A stretch of DNA of 34,925 nt from an uncultured Pseudoflavonifractor sp. (GCA_947644625.1 CANRZY010000012.1:1-34925), one strand, 5' to 3'. Shown: positions 17,065 through 29,281, counted from the stretch's first letter. Numbers and translations: made by a program. The notes: generated by a model from the letters alone, not told the origin.

Positions 17065-18984
17065 ATGAAACGAAAGCTGTCCCTTTTCCTGGCTGGGGCC
17101 ATGGCGATCTCCCTTCTGCACGGCGTCAGCCTGCCCGCGGCGGCGGAGTCACCCATTCAACTGGGCGACTATGTGACCATGGGTACATACAACGGAACCC
17201 CCATTCAGTGGCGGTGCGTCTCCTTTGAAAAAATCGTGGGGACCGATGAAAACGGGAATCCTATCATGGACTCCACCGATACCGTGACCGAACCCACCGC
17301 CGGATACCTTCCTCTCATGCTGTCCGACACCTATGTGTGTGAAAAGGAATTTGACGTTTCCGGTCAGAATACCGACCACTCCCATGGCCGGGGCTATAAC
17401 AGGACCTCACATCCCAGCGTCAACGAGGGCGGTTCCAATTACTGGGGAGACAGCACTCTGCGCTGCTGGCTCAATTCCGCGGAGGAGACGGTGACCTACA
17501 CCTGCGGGAACCCTCCCTCCTCCAGAGCCCTCTATCAATACGGCAGAGAGCCGGGGTTTTTGACCAACTTTACCGCTGACGAGCTGGCAAAGATCCGGAG
17601 CGTCACCCAAAAGACCATTTTGGCAAAGTGCGATTATGACGTTTTGAGCGCCCAAAGCGGCGTTAAAACAGGTGGTTCGGCGGCGCTGACGGTCCACGCA
17701 AGCTCAGCAGACTTGGTCTCCGGTCTGGCCGTTTCAAAAGCAGTAGAGGGCTACGCCGACGCCTACTATGAGTACGTTACCGACACCTTGTTTCTTTTGG
17801 ACATCCAGCAGATCAAAAATGTAAGCGAGAACAGCGGCGTCCTGGGAAATTACTATTATATCCCATATACCTCCTCCGATTATAAAACCGGATACCTAAA
17901 TCTGATTCGTACCGCTGCCGGTACAGAGTATTTTGCCACCGCTGTAATGTCCGTTGACCCAGGCAATGGCAAGATCTATTGTGCCCACGCTTCCTATGTA
18001 AATCGATTGGTACGCCCCGCCTTTTATCTGAACCAGATAACGGAGGCCGACCCGGAGCCGACGCCTACCCCAACGCCGACGCCTACCCCGGAGCCTACGC
18101 CCACACCGGAGCCGACGCCTACACCAACGCCGACGCCTACCCCGGAGCCGATGCCTACCCCGGAGCCGATGCCTACCCCGACGCCCACGCCCACGCCGGA
18201 GACTACGCCTACCCCGACGCCCACACCCACACCGACGCCTACGCCCACGCCGGACCGGAGCGATGATGACGATGACGACGGCGATTACTACCGTCCCCCC
18301 ATCAAAAACCCGTTTAAGCCGTCAAATACGCCCAAGCCTACAGAGACCCCCAAGCCTACAGAAACTCCGGCCCCTAAACTGGAACCGTCCCCGGAGCCGG
18401 TTCCCGCGGCCGCTCCCCCGGTAAGCGTGGAGCAGTTTTCCGACGTTTCGGAGGACGCATGGTATTATGAACCTGTGAGCTATGTGCTGGAAAACTCCCT
18501 TATGGTGGGTATGACCGACACGGAATTTGCACCTGAGGCAGATATCACACGTGCCATGTTTGTGACTGTGCTCTACCGGATGGCGGGAGAGCCCGATCTG
18601 TCTCAAGAAAATCTCGGCTACCCCTTTCAGGATGTGGAGGGGGACAGCTGGTATGCCAACGCGGTATATTGGGCTAAGCTTAACGGCATTGTGGAGGGCT
18701 ATTCCCTGGAGGAATTCGCTCCCCATGAAGGGATCACCCGGGAGCAAATGGCGGTCATGGTATACCGGTATGGGAAAATGAAACAATATGGTAGGGAAGT
18801 CGGCGCCGATCTAAGCTATACCGATGCCTCCGGCATCTCCGACTATGCCAGGGAGGCGGTGAGCTGGAACGCGGCCAACGATCTCATGCGGGGCCACGAG
18901 GACAACGCCTTTGATCCGTCGGCTAATACGACCCGGGCCCAGGCCGCCACCATCTTTGAAAAGCTCCATCAAAATTGCAAATAG
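17065..18984 (+). CDS. S-layer-type surface protein: DUF6273-like head, Pro-Thr linker, three SLH domains
   Basis: This 639-aa exported protein starts at ATG 17065, just after AAGGAGGACCCTGCA. A signal peptide (1-27, LPAAA-ES) leads into a head domain (about 30-320) with [20 protein letters not shown] and [13 protein letters not shown]. These resemble the DUF6273 module seen in many clostridial surface proteins. A low-complexity Pro-Thr/Glu linker (about 331-396) and an acidic [11 protein letters not shown] patch span the wall. Three SLH repeats (about 455-639: [60 protein letters not shown]) should bind secondary cell-wall polymer. It is transcribed away from parE. The aminopeptidase gene follows after 27 bp, possibly in the same transcript. 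The head's function is unknown. Confidence 0.88.
   Translation: MKRKLSLFLAGAMAISLLHGVSLPAAAESPIQLGDYVTMGTYNGTPIQWRCVSFEKIVGTDENGNPIMDSTDTVTEPTAGYLPLMLSDTYVCEKEFDVSGQNTDHSHGRGYNRTSHPSVNEGGSNYWGDSTLRCWLNSAEETVTYTCGNPPSSRALYQYGREPGFLTNFTADELAKIRSVTQKTILAKCDYDVLSAQSGVKTGGSAALTVHASSADLVSGLAVSKAVEGYADAYYEYVTDTLFLLDIQQIKNVSENSGVLGNYYYIPYTSSDYKTGYLNLIRTAAGTEYFATAVMSVDPGNGKIYCAHASYVNRLVRPAFYLNQITEADPEPTPTPTPTPTPEPTPTPEPTPTPTPTPTPEPMPTPEPMPTPTPTPTPETTPTPTPTPTPTPTPTPDRSDDDDDDGDYYRPPIKNPFKPSNTPKPTETPKPTETPAPKLEPSPEPVPAAAPPVSVEQFSDVSEDAWYYEPVSYVLENSLMVGMTDTEFAPEADITRAMFVTVLYRMAGEPDLSQENLGYPFQDVEGDSWYANAVYWAKLNGIVEGYSLEEFAPHEGITREQMAVMVYRYGKMKQYGREVGADLSYTDASGISDYAREAVSWNAANDLMRGHEDNAFDPSANTTRAQAATIFEKLHQNCK
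18055..18252 (+). repeat. Short tandem repeat coding for the Pro-Thr-Glu linker
   Basis: Reiterated 6-bp units (ACGCCT, ACCCCG, ACGCCC, GAGCCG) encode TPTP, TPEP and MPTP runs inside the S-layer-type gene. A second, smaller direct repeat follows (CCCAAGCCTACAGA, from about 18329). Such units allow length variation by slippage without breaking the frame. Confidence 0.85.
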
Positions 18985-19011
18985 TCTTACTTTGGGAAAG
19001 GACGATCTGCC

Positions 19012-20253
19012 GTGTCTTTGGAAACCAAGCTGAAACAATATGCCCGGCTCCTCATCCGTACCGGCTGCGCTTTGAAGCCGGGACAGGAGGTGCTGCTTAC
19101 CGCTCCCGTGGAGGCCGCCGGCTTTGCCCGAATGGTGGTGGAGGAAGCATGGAATGCTGGAGCGGGCGCCGTTACCGTGGAATGGGTGGATGATACGGTG
19201 ACCCGCCTGAAATATCTTCACGCCCCTCTGTCCGCCTTTGAAAAGGTCCCCGACTGGCTCGCGCTTCAACGCAATGGGACGGTGGAGCGGGGAGGGATCA
19301 TCCTTTCCCTGGAGGGAGACGATCCCGACGGCATGGCGGGGGTGGATCCCAGCCGTTTTACCGCCTGGTCCCGGGCTTCCCACCGGGACTGTAAGGCTTT
19401 TTATGATGGGATGGATCTGGGGAGGAATGTCTGGTGTATTGCCGGAGCCGCCACCCCCAGATGGGCCAAAAAGGTGTTTCCCCATCTGAGCGAAGGGGAG
19501 GCGGTGGAAAAGCTGTGGGAAGCCATTCTTTCCACAGCCAGGGCGGACGGCCCCGACCCGGACAAAGTATGGCGGGAGCACTCTGCCGCATTCCAGCGCC
19601 GTGTGGCCCTTCTCGACGCCCGGCAGTTTGATGCGCTCCGTTATACGGCCGCCAACGGAACCGACTTTACCGTGGGGCTCAATAAGGACCACATCTGGGC
19701 TGGTGGAGGCGCGCAGACGGTGGATGGCGTCTGGTTTTTCCCCAATATGCCCACAGAGGAGATTTTTACCACCCCCCACCGGGACTGGGCTGAGGGGATT
19801 GTCCATTCCACTCTGCCCCTTAACTATAACGGCGGACTGATCGAGGATTTTTGGGTAAAGTTTGAAGAGGGCAGGGCAGTTGACTGCGGTGCGGCAAAGG
19901 GCCTGGATCTTCTCAAAAGTATTTTGGCAGTAGACGAGGCAGCCGCTCATCTGGGAGAGGTCGCCCTTGTTCCCCATGCCTCCCCCATCGCCCAGTCCGG
20001 CATTCTCTTCTATTCCACCCTCTACGATGAAAACGCCGCCTGTCACCTTGCTCTGGGCAAGGGCTTCCCCGAGTGTGTAAAGGGAGGGCTGGAGATGGAC
20101 GAAGCCGCTCTCAGGGAGCACCACATCAACCTTTCCGCTACCCATGTGGACTTTATGATCGGTACGGCGGATCTGAATATTACGGGGATTCTGCCTGACG
20201 GCACGGAGACGCCCGTGTTCTGTGACGGAAATTGGACAGGAGAGTTTGAGTAA
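19012..20253 (+). CDS. M29-family aminopeptidase (AmpS/PepS type)
   Basis: This 413-aa cytoplasmic metallo-aminopeptidase releases N-terminal residues from peptides. It has the family's metal-binding positions: Glu250 in NMPTEEIFTTP, Glu316 in LGEVALVPHASPIAQSG, His345 in LYDENAACHLALGKG, and His378/Asp380 in ATHVDFMIGT. Length matches the family (about 400-415). It starts with GTG at 19012 behind AAAGGA. There is no signal peptide. It lies 27 bp after the S-layer-type gene and ends 20 bp before a strong terminator, so it may be read with that gene. No functional link between the two is evident. Confidence 0.93.
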   Translation: MSLETKLKQYARLLIRTGCALKPGQEVLLTAPVEAAGFARMVVEEAWNAGAGAVTVEWVDDTVTRLKYLHAPLSAFEKVPDWLALQRNGTVERGGIILSLEGDDPDGMAGVDPSRFTAWSRASHRDCKAFYDGMDLGRNVWCIAGAATPRWAKKVFPHLSEGEAVEKLWEAILSTARADGPDPDKVWREHSAAFQRRVALLDARQFDALRYTAANGTDFTVGLNKDHIWAGGGAQTVDGVWFFPNMPTEEIFTTPHRDWAEGIVHSTLPLNYNGGLIEDFWVKFEEGRAVDCGAAKGLDLLKSILAVDEAAAHLGEVALVPHASPIAQSGILFYSTLYDENAACHLALGKGFPECVKGGLEMDEAALREHHINLSATHVDFMIGTADLNITGILPDGTETPVFCDGNWTGEFE

Positions 20254-20272
20254 GGGTCTGCGCGATATAAAA

Positions 20273-20315
20273 ACAGGGTCCGGAAGCAGTGGCTTCCGGA
20301 CCCTGTCAGTTTTTA
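20273..20315. terminator. Bidirectional terminator between ampS-like gene and mnmA
   Basis: A perfect 15-bp stem (20273-20287 with 20292-20306, loop AGTG) is followed by CAGTTTTT on the plus strand. On the minus strand it is followed by TTTTATAT. It should end transcripts of both convergent units. Confidence 0.92.
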
Positions 20316-20401
20316 ACGGACATTGGCCCCCGCTGCGGCGGGGTTTGGAATCCGTCCCTACGTATCGTAATTCCCTTGTAGGGGCCGGTTCTACAGCGCT
20401 T

Positions 20402-21424
20402 TTATTTTTCGATCCAGCCGCTTCCAACCACCGTATCCCCATTATAAAATACCGCCAGCTGCCCCGGCGTGGGAGCCCGAACAGGGACGTGGGCCTTTAC
20501 CAGTACGCCCTCCTCCACAGGGAAAATGGTACAGGAGGTCTCTGTCTTGGCGTGGCGGAACCGGGCGGTGACCTCCATGGGGCCGTCCAGGCTGGGAATG
20601 GCGATCCAGTTGGGGGAGACACAAAAGATCTCCTCCCGAAAAAGGTCGGAGCCGTCGGAAAGAGTGACCGTATTGTTCTTCGGGTCTATGGCGGATACAT
20701 AGTACCGGTGGGGACCGGAGACCCCCAGCCCCCGGCCCTGGCCCAGGGTGTAGCGGTGGATCCCCTTGTGCCGGGCAAGCACGGCGCCGTCAGGGTTGAC
20801 AAAGTCTCCCGGAGGAGCGCAGGTCCCCCGGTCTTCCAGCCACTTGCCGTAGTCGTCGCCGGGAATAAAGCAGATCTCCATGCTGTCCGGCTTATGGGCT
20901 ATGGAAATACCGAGGGCCTCCGCTTGGGCCCGGACTGATTCCTTGTCGTAATCCCCTAAGGGAAATATTACCCGTTGCAATACCTTCTGGGGCAGCCGGG
21001 AGAGCATATAGGACTGGTCATTGGAGGGCATTCCCTTCAAAAGAAGAGCCCTTCCTTCTTCAGATCTCCCGATCCTTGCGTAGTGTCCGGTGGCGATATA
21101 TTCCGCCCCCACCCGGTCCGCCATAGTCAGCAGGGCGGGAAACTTGACCAGGGGATTACACCGGGCGCAGGGCAGGGGGGTACGGCCCGAAAGGTAGTCG
21201 GCGGCGAAGGGGGCTTTTACATGTTCTTCCAGGGTTTGGGAAATATCCATGGCGTAAAAGGGGATCCCCAGCTCCTCCGCCACGGTTCGGGCGTCCTCCT
21301 CTCCGGAAGCCTCCGGGCCAATGGAGAGATAGAGGGCAATAACGGTATATTTTTCCATCAACAGCCGCCCGGCCACGGCGGAATCCACTCCGCCGGAAAG
21401 ACCCAGGATCACTGAGGGCTTCAT
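20402..21424 (-). CDS. mnmA: tRNA-specific 2-thiouridylase MnmA
   Basis: This 340-aa enzyme adds sulfur at position 2 of the wobble uridine of tRNA-Lys, -Glu and -Gln, using ATP and a persulfide donor. The PP-loop SGGVDS is at residues 10-15. The first catalytic cysteine is in [11 protein letters not shown] (Cys89), the second in [11 protein letters not shown] (Cys185). [12 protein letters not shown] and a C-terminal beta-barrel follow as expected. The ATG overlaps the stop of mnmG by 4 bp (ATGA), so translation is coupled to the gene whose product modifies position 5 of the same base. It is slightly shorter than the usual 355-370 aa. Confidence 0.96.
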   Translation of the reverse strand: MKPSVILGLSGGVDSAVAGRLLMEKYTVIALYLSIGPEASGEEDARTVAEELGIPFYAMDISQTLEEHVKAPFAADYLSGRTPLPCARCNPLVKFPALLTMADRVGAEYIATGHYARIGRSEEGRALLLKGMPSNDQSYMLSRLPQKVLQRVIFPLGDYDKESVRAQAEALGISIAHKPDSMEICFIPGDDYGKWLEDRGTCAPPGDFVNPDGAVLARHKGIHRYTLGQGRGLGVSGPHRYYVSAIDPKNNTVTLSDGSDLFREEIFCVSPNWIAIPSLDGPMEVTARFRHAKTETSCTIFPVEEGVLVKAHVPVRAPTPGQLAVFYNGDTVVGSGWIEK

Positions 21425-23244
21425 ACCTTGCCGCCTTTCTCCAGATAGATCATCAAAGCCGCTACGTCCGCCGGACTGACCCCTGAGACCCGGCTGGCCT
21501 GACCCAGGTTTTCCGGGCGGATCTGGTCCAGCTTCTGTCGGGCCTCCAGCCGGAGGCCCTGCATGGAAAGGTAATCCAGATCTGCCGGAAGAGGACGGCT
21601 CTCCAGCTTTCTCATCTCCTCCACCTGCTTTTCCTGGCGGCGGATGTAACCGGCGTACTTGATCTCGATCTCCACTGCCTCGGTGACGCAGGCAGGGAGC
21701 GACTGGCGGCCAGGGTCCAGTTCTCGGAGGTTTTCATAGGTGTTTTCCGGACGGCGGAGCAGGTCGGCCAGGTGGCCGCCGGGGCAGCTTGTCCGTTCCA
21801 GCCTCCGGATCTCGGCGTCCACAGAGGCGTACTTGTCCAGCACCCGCTGGTATTCTTCCCCACTGACCAGCCCCAGCGCATGGCCGATATGGCTTAAACG
21901 CCGGTCGGCGTTGTCCTGGCGCTGGAGAAGCCGATATTCCGTCCGGGAGGTCATCATCCGGTAAGGCTCGTTTGTCCCCTTGGTCACCAAATCGTCAATG
22001 AGGACGCCGATGTATCCCTGGTCCCGGCCCAGCACCACCGGGGAGAGTCCCTGAATTTTCCGGGCGGCGTTGATCCCCGCCATGAGGCCCTGGGCGGCAG
22101 CCTCCTCATAGCCGGAGGAGCCGTTGAACTGTCCCGCTCCGTAGAGTCCGGGAACCTTTTTATGCTCCAGAGTGGGTTTCAACTCGGTGGGGTCCACACA
22201 GTCATATTCAATGGCATAGGCTGCCCTTGTCATTTCCGCCTTTTCCAGCCCTGGTATGGTGTGGAGCATTTTTACCTGGACCTCCTCAGGAAGGGAGGAG
22301 GAAAAGCCCTGGATGTAAAGCTCTTCTGTATAAAGCCCCATAGGCTCAATAAAAAGCTGGTGCCGGGGCTTGTCGGCAAACCGGACCACCTTGTCCTCGA
22401 TGGAGGGACAATACCGGGGGCCCACCCCCTCGATGACGCCGGAAAAGAGGGGGGAGCGGGAAAGGTTTTCCCGAATGACCCTGTGGGTTTCCCCGGTGGT
22501 GTAGGTCAGATAGCATACCGCCTGATTTTGCAGTGCCTTCTTCGTGGAGAAGGAAAAAGGAATGGGGGCTTCGTCCCCCTCCTGGAGCTCCATTTTGGAA
22601 AAGTCCACGCTTCGGCGGTTTACTCTGGGAGGAGTGCCCGTTTTAAAGCGGCGCAGCGTAAGGCCCAGGGCCTGAAGGCTTTTGGAAAGCGCTCCCGCGG
22701 CGGCCAGGCCGTCGGGGCCGCTTTCCCTTACCGCCTCGCCCACAATGGTGCGTCCCGCCAGGTAGGTCCCCGTGCAGAGAATGGCGGCTTTCACCTCGTA
22801 TACCGCCCCGTGGTCGGTACGAACGCCACGGACTCCCCCCTCGTCATTTACCAGGATATCGGTGATCTCTCCCTGTTTTACCAACAGGTTTTCCTGCTCT
22901 TCCAGGGTATGCTTCATAATTTCCTGGTAGCCTCTCCGGTCCGCCTGGGCCCGGAGGGACCAGACGGCGGGGCCCTTGCCCTTGTTCAGTACCCGGTACT
23001 GGATGCAGGCCTTGTCGGCCGCCTTTCCCATCTCTCCGCCCAGCGCGTCGATCTCCCGGACCAGATGGCCCTTTCCAGTGCCGCCAATGGCAGGATTACA
23101 GGGCATGTTGCCCACTGCGTCCAGATTTACGGTGAAGCAGAGGGTGCGCATTCCCAGCCGTGCGGCGGCCAGGGCGGCCTCAATGCCCGCGTGGCCCGCT
23201 CCAATGACGGCAATATCAAAGCTTCCAGCGTTGTAATCTTTCAT
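21421..23244 (-). CDS. mnmG: tRNA uridine-5-carboxymethylaminomethyl modification enzyme MnmG
   Basis: This 607-aa FAD protein works with MnmE to build the carboxymethylaminomethyl group at C5 of wobble uridines. The FAD-binding motif [18 protein letters not shown] lies near the N-terminus. The family signatures [15 protein letters not shown] and [20 protein letters not shown] are intact. ATG 23244 ([17 protein letters not shown]) is chosen because it places the FAD motif at the usual distance; a longer frame to 23427 lies over the neighbouring kinase gene. The start follows the kinase stop by 7 bp with only a weak upstream ribosome site, suggesting coupling. It is co-transcribed with mnmA. 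Confidence 0.96.
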   Translation of the reverse strand: MKDYNAGSFDIAVIGAGHAGIEAALAAARLGMRTLCFTVNLDAVGNMPCNPAIGGTGKGHLVREIDALGGEMGKAADKACIQYRVLNKGKGPAVWSLRAQADRRGYQEIMKHTLEEQENLLVKQGEITDILVNDEGGVRGVRTDHGAVYEVKAAILCTGTYLAGRTIVGEAVRESGPDGLAAAGALSKSLQALGLTLRRFKTGTPPRVNRRSVDFSKMELQEGDEAPIPFSFSTKKALQNQAVCYLTYTTGETHRVIRENLSRSPLFSGVIEGVGPRYCPSIEDKVVRFADKPRHQLFIEPMGLYTEELYIQGFSSSLPEEVQVKMLHTIPGLEKAEMTRAAYAIEYDCVDPTELKPTLEHKKVPGLYGAGQFNGSSGYEEAAAQGLMAGINAARKIQGLSPVVLGRDQGYIGVLIDDLVTKGTNEPYRMMTSRTEYRLLQRQDNADRRLSHIGHALGLVSGEEYQRVLDKYASVDAEIRRLERTSCPGGHLADLLRRPENTYENLRELDPGRQSLPACVTEAVEIEIKYAGYIRRQEKQVEEMRKLESRPLPADLDYLSMQGLRLEARQKLDQIRPENLGQASRVSGVSPADVAALMIYLEKGGKV

Positions 23245-23251
23245 TCTTTTA

Positions 23252-24148
23252 TCACTTTCCGTGTACGATTCGGATGGGGGTATTGACTGCGGCGATCTCG
23301 GCCTCGGTATGCTCGCCGCCGAATTCCCCGTCCAGGGTAAAGGGGACCGGTTCTTCACAGATGATACGGTAACGGGAGGAGTGGAGCCCCACCACCCCGC
23401 TGTCTGCGTCATACTCCTGTCTGGCAAGGGCCAGAATGACGGAGTTGAGCTGGGCCACCGTTTTGGGCTTTTCTACCAGCACAAGCTCCAAAAGACCGTC
23501 GTCCAGCACGACCTCGTCGCTGGGAAGGCCCAGGACCCCGCCCACGGAGACGGTGTTGCTCACCATACCGTAGAGGTATTCTCCCTCCAAAACCCCGCCG
23601 TCGTGTTCGACACGAAGGGAGTATCCCTTCAGACTGCCCAGCTCGGAGGCTCCCTTCAGCACATAGGCCAGATGCCCAAAGGCGTTTTTAAACTGTTGAG
23701 GGGTATTATAGGCCACATCGGTAAAAAGGCCGAAGGCGGCTACATAGATAAACCAGCGTTCTCCCAGCTGTCCGATGTCCACCGGCCTGGGTTCCCTGGA
23801 GGCGGCCAGGAAGGCCATCTCCTCCATCCGCTTGGGAAGGTTCAGGTTCCGGGCGTAATCGTTGGTGGTCCCGGCAGGCAGATAGCCCACCGGGGGCCGG
23901 GAGCCTTCGGGCAGCTCCATTAGCCCCGCCACAACCTCGTGAAGGGTGCCGTCGCCCCCTGAGCAGGCCACCCGGTCAAACTGGGGGCCCAGCTCTCTGG
24001 CGGCCCTGGAGGCGTCACCGGGGCCTTGGGTGGGATAGACTGTGACAAGGCAACCGGCCTTGGTAAAGGCGTTCAGGATCCCTCCCAGCTTTCCCCGGAC
24101 CTGTCCCCGGCCGGCGTGAGGGTTATAAATGAAAAGCAACTTCTCCAT
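23252..24148 (-). CDS. Diacylglycerol/lipid kinase (DagK/YegS family)
   Basis: This 298-aa cytoplasmic kinase probably phosphorylates diacylglycerol or a related lipid. The nucleotide-binding signature [14 protein letters not shown] and the [12 protein letters not shown] motif are present near residues 68-105. The C-terminal beta-sandwich contains VSNTVSVGG and [14 protein letters not shown], as expected for the family. The start at 24148 ([15 protein letters not shown]) has GGAGGT 6 bases upstream. Length is typical (about 300). It is the first gene of the unit with mnmG and mnmA; the association looks like simple operon sharing. The exact substrate cannot be told from sequence. Confidence 0.9.
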   Translation of the reverse strand: MEKLLFIYNPHAGRGQVRGKLGGILNAFTKAGCLVTVYPTQGPGDASRAARELGPQFDRVACSGGDGTLHEVVAGLMELPEGSRPPVGYLPAGTTNDYARNLNLPKRMEEMAFLAASREPRPVDIGQLGERWFIYVAAFGLFTDVAYNTPQQFKNAFGHLAYVLKGASELGSLKGYSLRVEHDGGVLEGEYLYGMVSNTVSVGGVLGLPSDEVVLDDGLLELVLVEKPKTVAQLNSVILALARQEYDADSGVVGLHSSRYRIICEEPVPFTLDGEFGGEHTEAEIAAVNTPIRIVHGK

Positions 24149-24180
24149 GACGTGACCTCCGGGCAAATGTTCTTTGGGGT

Positions 24181-24209
24181 ATTATAACCCTTTTTTTGCG
24201 GAAAGGGAA
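24181..24209 (-). promoter_or_regulatory. Candidate promoter for lipid kinase-mnmG-mnmA
   Basis: On the minus strand TATAAT (24186-24181) has a poor -35 (TTCCCT, 24209-24204) at 17 bp. It is placed back to back with the azlCD promoter in a 124-bp divergent spacer. Confidence 0.45.
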
Positions 24210-24212
24210 GCC

Positions 24213-24241
24213 TTGCCTTTTCCAAAACCCTGTAGTATAAT
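24213..24241 (+). promoter_or_regulatory. Sigma-A type promoter for azlCD
   Basis: TTGCCT (24213-24218), a 17-bp spacer and a consensus TATAAT (24236-24241) lie 31 bp before the azlC start. No LRP-type operator could be recognised. Confidence 0.8.
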
Positions 24242-24272
24242 GGCCCAAAATTCTTCCAAAGGAGGGTCTATT

Positions 24273-24968
24273 ATGAGCCGTAAGGCCCTTTCCGCCGCTT
24301 TTCCTGTTACCCTGCCGGTGCTTTTTGGCTTTGTCCCTCTGGGGATCGCTTTCGGCCTGCTGATGAACGCCGCCGGATATCATGTCCTTTGGTCCATCCT
24401 CATGTCCTTGCTGGTCTATGCAGGCTCCGCCCAATTTATGGGGGTGGAGCTGCTCTCCGCCATAGCGCCGCTGCCTCAGGTAGCTGTTATGACCCTTATC
24501 ATCAATTTCCGCCACCTGGTCTACGGCCTGTCCATGTTGGAAAAATACCGGGACATGGGCTGGCGGAAGCCCTATCTGATTTTTGCCCTTCCGGACGAGA
24601 CCTACGCCATTCTCTCCTCCGGGCAGATCCCCCAGGGGATCGCCTCCAAAGACTACTACCTGGCCGTTTCCCTTTTGAATCAAATATATTGGGTGGCGGG
24701 CTCCGCTCTGGGAGGGCTTCTTGGGGCGGCCCTTCCCATCAACACCCATGGGGCCGACTTTGCCATGACCGCCCTTTTCCTGGTCATTGCCCTGGGCCAG
24801 TGGGAGGAGAGGAAAAACCGCCCCTCCGCCCTTTTGGGGCTGGGGGCGGCTCTCCTGTCCCTGCTGCTTTTCGGCCCGGACCGGTTTCTCATTCCCGCCC
24901 TGGCCCTGATGATCCTTGCCCTCCTGGCCTTTCGGTCCCGGCTGGAGAGAGAGGGGGCGGCAGTATGA
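24273..24968 (+). CDS. azlC: Branched-chain amino acid exporter, large subunit AzlC
   Basis: This 231-aa integral membrane protein of the AzlC family pairs with AzlD to export branched-chain amino acids. The hallmark N-terminus is present (FPVTLPVLFGFVPLGIAFGL, then YAGSAQFMGVELL and TLIINFRHLVYGLSM), with repeated hydrophobic helices through the C-terminus. ATG 24273 sits behind AAAGGAGGG and after a clear promoter. A 4-bp ATGA overlap with azlD couples translation. Length is typical. Confidence 0.95.
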   Translation: MSRKALSAAFPVTLPVLFGFVPLGIAFGLLMNAAGYHVLWSILMSLLVYAGSAQFMGVELLSAIAPLPQVAVMTLIINFRHLVYGLSMLEKYRDMGWRKPYLIFALPDETYAILSSGQIPQGIASKDYYLAVSLLNQIYWVAGSALGGLLGAALPINTHGADFAMTALFLVIALGQWEERKNRPSALLGLGAALLSLLLFGPDRFLIPALALMILALLAFRSRLEREGAAV

Positions 24969-25291
24969 ATCTCTACCCTCTGGCCTTTATCGCCGTCATG
25001 GCGGCGGTCACCATTCTGACCCGGGCCCTGCCCTTCCTCCTCTTTGACCGGGGCAAGGAGCCCCCCGAAACGGTCCTTTACCTGGGCCGGGTCCTTCCTC
25101 CGGCGGTGATGGCTATGCTGGTGGCCTATTGCCTGCGGGAATTGGAGTTCTCCGCCGTGGGGAGCTGGGCCCCCCAGGTGATCGCCGTGGGGGCGGTGGC
25201 GGCGCTCCACAAGTGGAAGCACAACACCCTCCTGTCCATCTTTGGGGGAACTCTCCTCTACATGGTCCTGGTGCAGGCAGTATTTGTATAA
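24965..25291 (+). CDS. azlD: Branched-chain amino acid exporter, small subunit AzlD
   Basis: This 108-aa protein has three to four hydrophobic helices and the AzlD motifs TILTRALPFLLFDRG, YLGRVLPPAVMAMLVAYCL and HKWKHNTLLSIFGGTLLYM. It forms the exporter with AzlC. The ATG overlaps the azlC stop by 4 bp and uses a ribosome site inside azlC (GAGAGGGGGCGGC). The stop codon abuts the terminator hairpin. Confidence 0.94.
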   Translation: MNLYPLAFIAVMAAVTILTRALPFLLFDRGKEPPETVLYLGRVLPPAVMAMLVAYCLRELEFSAVGSWAPQVIAVGAVAALHKWKHNTLLSIFGGTLLYMVLVQAVFV

Positions 25292-25333
25292 AAACGCCCC
25301 GTATTTTCCAACGTGGGAAATACGGGGTGTTTT
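25291..25333. terminator. Bidirectional terminator between azlD and the 6-phospho-beta-glucosidase gene
   Basis: Stem AAAACGCCCCGTATTT pairs with AAATACGGGGTGTTTT (one G-U pair), with T-rich tails in both directions. It serves the two convergent units. Confidence 0.9.
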
Positions 25334-25358
25334 CTTTTATTTGCCCACTAAAAAAGCC

Positions 25359-28203
<2,845 letters not shown>

Positions 28204-28275
28204 ATTGCATTTCTCCTCTCAAATGAAACTTTTTATCTCCTCCGGAGCGCGCGTTCCCCGGAAAAAATACAAACG

Positions 28276-28337
28276 AAAAACCTCCCCACAAGACAGCGTA
28301 CAGCTTTTCACTGTACGCCCGTCTTGTGTGGGAGGTT
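28276..28337 (-). terminator. Conditional terminator ahead of the PTS gene
   Basis: A very long minus-strand stem is formed (CCTCCC + CACAAGAC + GCGTACAG pairing with their complements) with a T5 tail at 28280-28276. Its 5' arm overlaps the last four bases of the second RAT sequence, so antiterminator and terminator exclude each other. Confidence 0.9.
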
Positions 28338-28365
28338 ATGCCCGCTTTAGCTGCGGTGACAGTCC
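28334..28365 (-). promoter_or_regulatory. RAT antiterminator site 2, overlapping the licT stop codon
   Basis: On the minus strand this 32-nt site starts GGACTGTCAC and ends GCGGGCATAACC, matching the ribonucleic-antiterminator consensus bound by LicT/BglG proteins (GGATTGTTACTG ... GCAGGCAAAACC). It covers the last five codons and stop of licT (codons for E-D-C-H-R-S) and runs into the terminator stem. LicT bound here should let transcription continue to EIIBC and the hydrolase. Confidence 0.85.
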
Positions 28366-29186
28366 TCTTTGGCACACAGCCGGTTGATATGGATCATCAG
28401 ATAAAGCTGCTCCTCGGTGGAGCACTGAATGGAAAGCATCTTTTCCAACCGCTTCTGGACGGCGGTCATGGTCTCGTAGATGTCCGGGTAGTCCGCCTTG
28501 ATGTGTTCGTAGAGATCGTCCTCCCCATCCCCGGTGTAGAGGGCTCCTTCTCCCGCCCGCTTGGTAAAATACCTTAGGTGCATGGAAAAGCGGTAGCAGT
28601 CGTAGGAGCTTCGGTTGATCTTCAGCCCCTGCCGCTCCTCCACGATCTGCAATACTTGCTCCAGCAGGGTCTCAAACTCAGTGGTGGCGGTCTCGGCGGT
28701 ATATTGCTGGTAGTTGTTGATGAAGTGGAGGGCGATGCCGGTGGCCTCCTCCTTGGGAAGATAGACCTTCAGCTCCTCCTTCAGCCGCCGGAGGGCGTAA
28801 GAGCCGATCTGAAACTCGGTCTCATAGAGGTTTTCGATCTCATAGGCAAAGGGCATTTTGACCTGAATATTTTCCCTCTGCCGCTCAATGGCAAACTGGA
28901 TGTGGTCGGTGAGGGAGAAGGCAAAGTTGCTGGGGATGGACTTGCCTGAGATCCGCTGGGCGTAGCGGATCACCTCTTGGGAGATCCGAAATACCCGGTC
29001 GTCCATCTCGGCGATCATGCTCACCAGCTGGGGGTCCACATGATAGTAGGTGGCGTCCAGCTTTTCCAGATCCACCTCACAGGGAAACTGACCGAAGCCA
29101 ATGCCCCGGCCATAGGCGATCATCTCCGCGCCGTTGCTGTCCAGACACAGGGCGAAATTGTTGTTGATCTTTTTGATGGCCTGCAA
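28347..29186 (-). CDS. licT: LicT/BglG-family transcriptional antiterminator
   Basis: This 279-aa RNA-binding regulator has an N-terminal co-antiterminator domain (1-57: IKKINNNFALCLD...GRGIGF) and two PRD domains. The four phosphorylatable histidines are in place: His95 (TDHIQ), His154 (ALHFIN), His203 (MHLRYF) and His266 (MIHINRL). PTS phosphorylation of these switches RAT binding on or off. No ATG exists at the proper place. The frame opens upstream with TTG codons; TTG 29186 (then QAIKKINNN) is preferred because GAGAGGGG and GTGAGGA lie just before it and it gives the family N-terminus. TTG 29210 would lie in the terminator T-tract. It heads the operon and should autoregulate through RAT site 1. 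Confidence 0.93.
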   Translation of the reverse strand: MQAIKKINNNFALCLDSNGAEMIAYGRGIGFGQFPCEVDLEKLDATYYHVDPQLVSMIAEMDDRVFRISQEVIRYAQRISGKSIPSNFAFSLTDHIQFAIERQRENIQVKMPFAYEIENLYETEFQIGSYALRRLKEELKVYLPKEEATGIALHFINNYQQYTAETATTEFETLLEQVLQIVEERQGLKINRSSYDCYRFSMHLRYFTKRAGEGALYTGDGEDDLYEHIKADYPDIYETMTAVQKRLEKMLSIQCSTEEQLYLMIHINRLCAKEDCHRS

Positions 29187-29208
29187 ATCCTCACCCCTCT
29201 CTGTGTAC

Positions 29209-29267
29209 AAAAAAACCTCAAGGGCACACCAAGCCGCAACAAAACGGTAAGGTAATGCCTCCTGAGG
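29209..29267 (-). terminator. Conditional terminator in the licT leader
   Basis: Minus-strand arms CCTCAGGAGGCA (29267-29256) and TGCCCTTGAGG (29226-29216) pair with one bulged A and one G-U, followed by seven T. The 5' arm lies inside RAT site 1, so LicT binding prevents its formation. Confidence 0.85.
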
Positions 29268-29281
29268 GGGAGTGACAGTCC
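29251..29281 (-). promoter_or_regulatory. RAT antiterminator site 1 in the licT leader
   Basis: This 31-nt minus-strand site begins GGACTGTCACTC and ends GGAGGCATTACC, a good match to the LicT/BglG RAT consensus. It shares its opening ten bases (GGACTGTCAC) with site 2. It overlaps the leader terminator. Confidence 0.85.

Noticed and set aside
18055-18252. Possible CRISPR array
   Set aside because: The repeats are short contiguous hexamers without unique spacers and lie within a coding frame. No cas gene or other repeat-spacer pattern was seen in the window.
18024-18266. Gly-Val repeat protein (minus) and Ala-Asp-Tyr repeat protein (plus, other frame)
   Set aside because: Both are alternative readings of the Pro-Thr linker repeat of the SLH protein.
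18811-20442. Minus-strand frame of 543 codons opposite the M29 aminopeptidase
   Set aside because: The plus strand encodes an intact aminopeptidase with all metal ligands; the minus frame also runs through the terminator and into mnmA.
29186-29210. Eight-residue N-terminal extension of LicT from TTG 29210
   Set aside because: The codon lies in the T-tract of the leader terminator and has no ribosome site; the family N-terminus fits TTG 29186.
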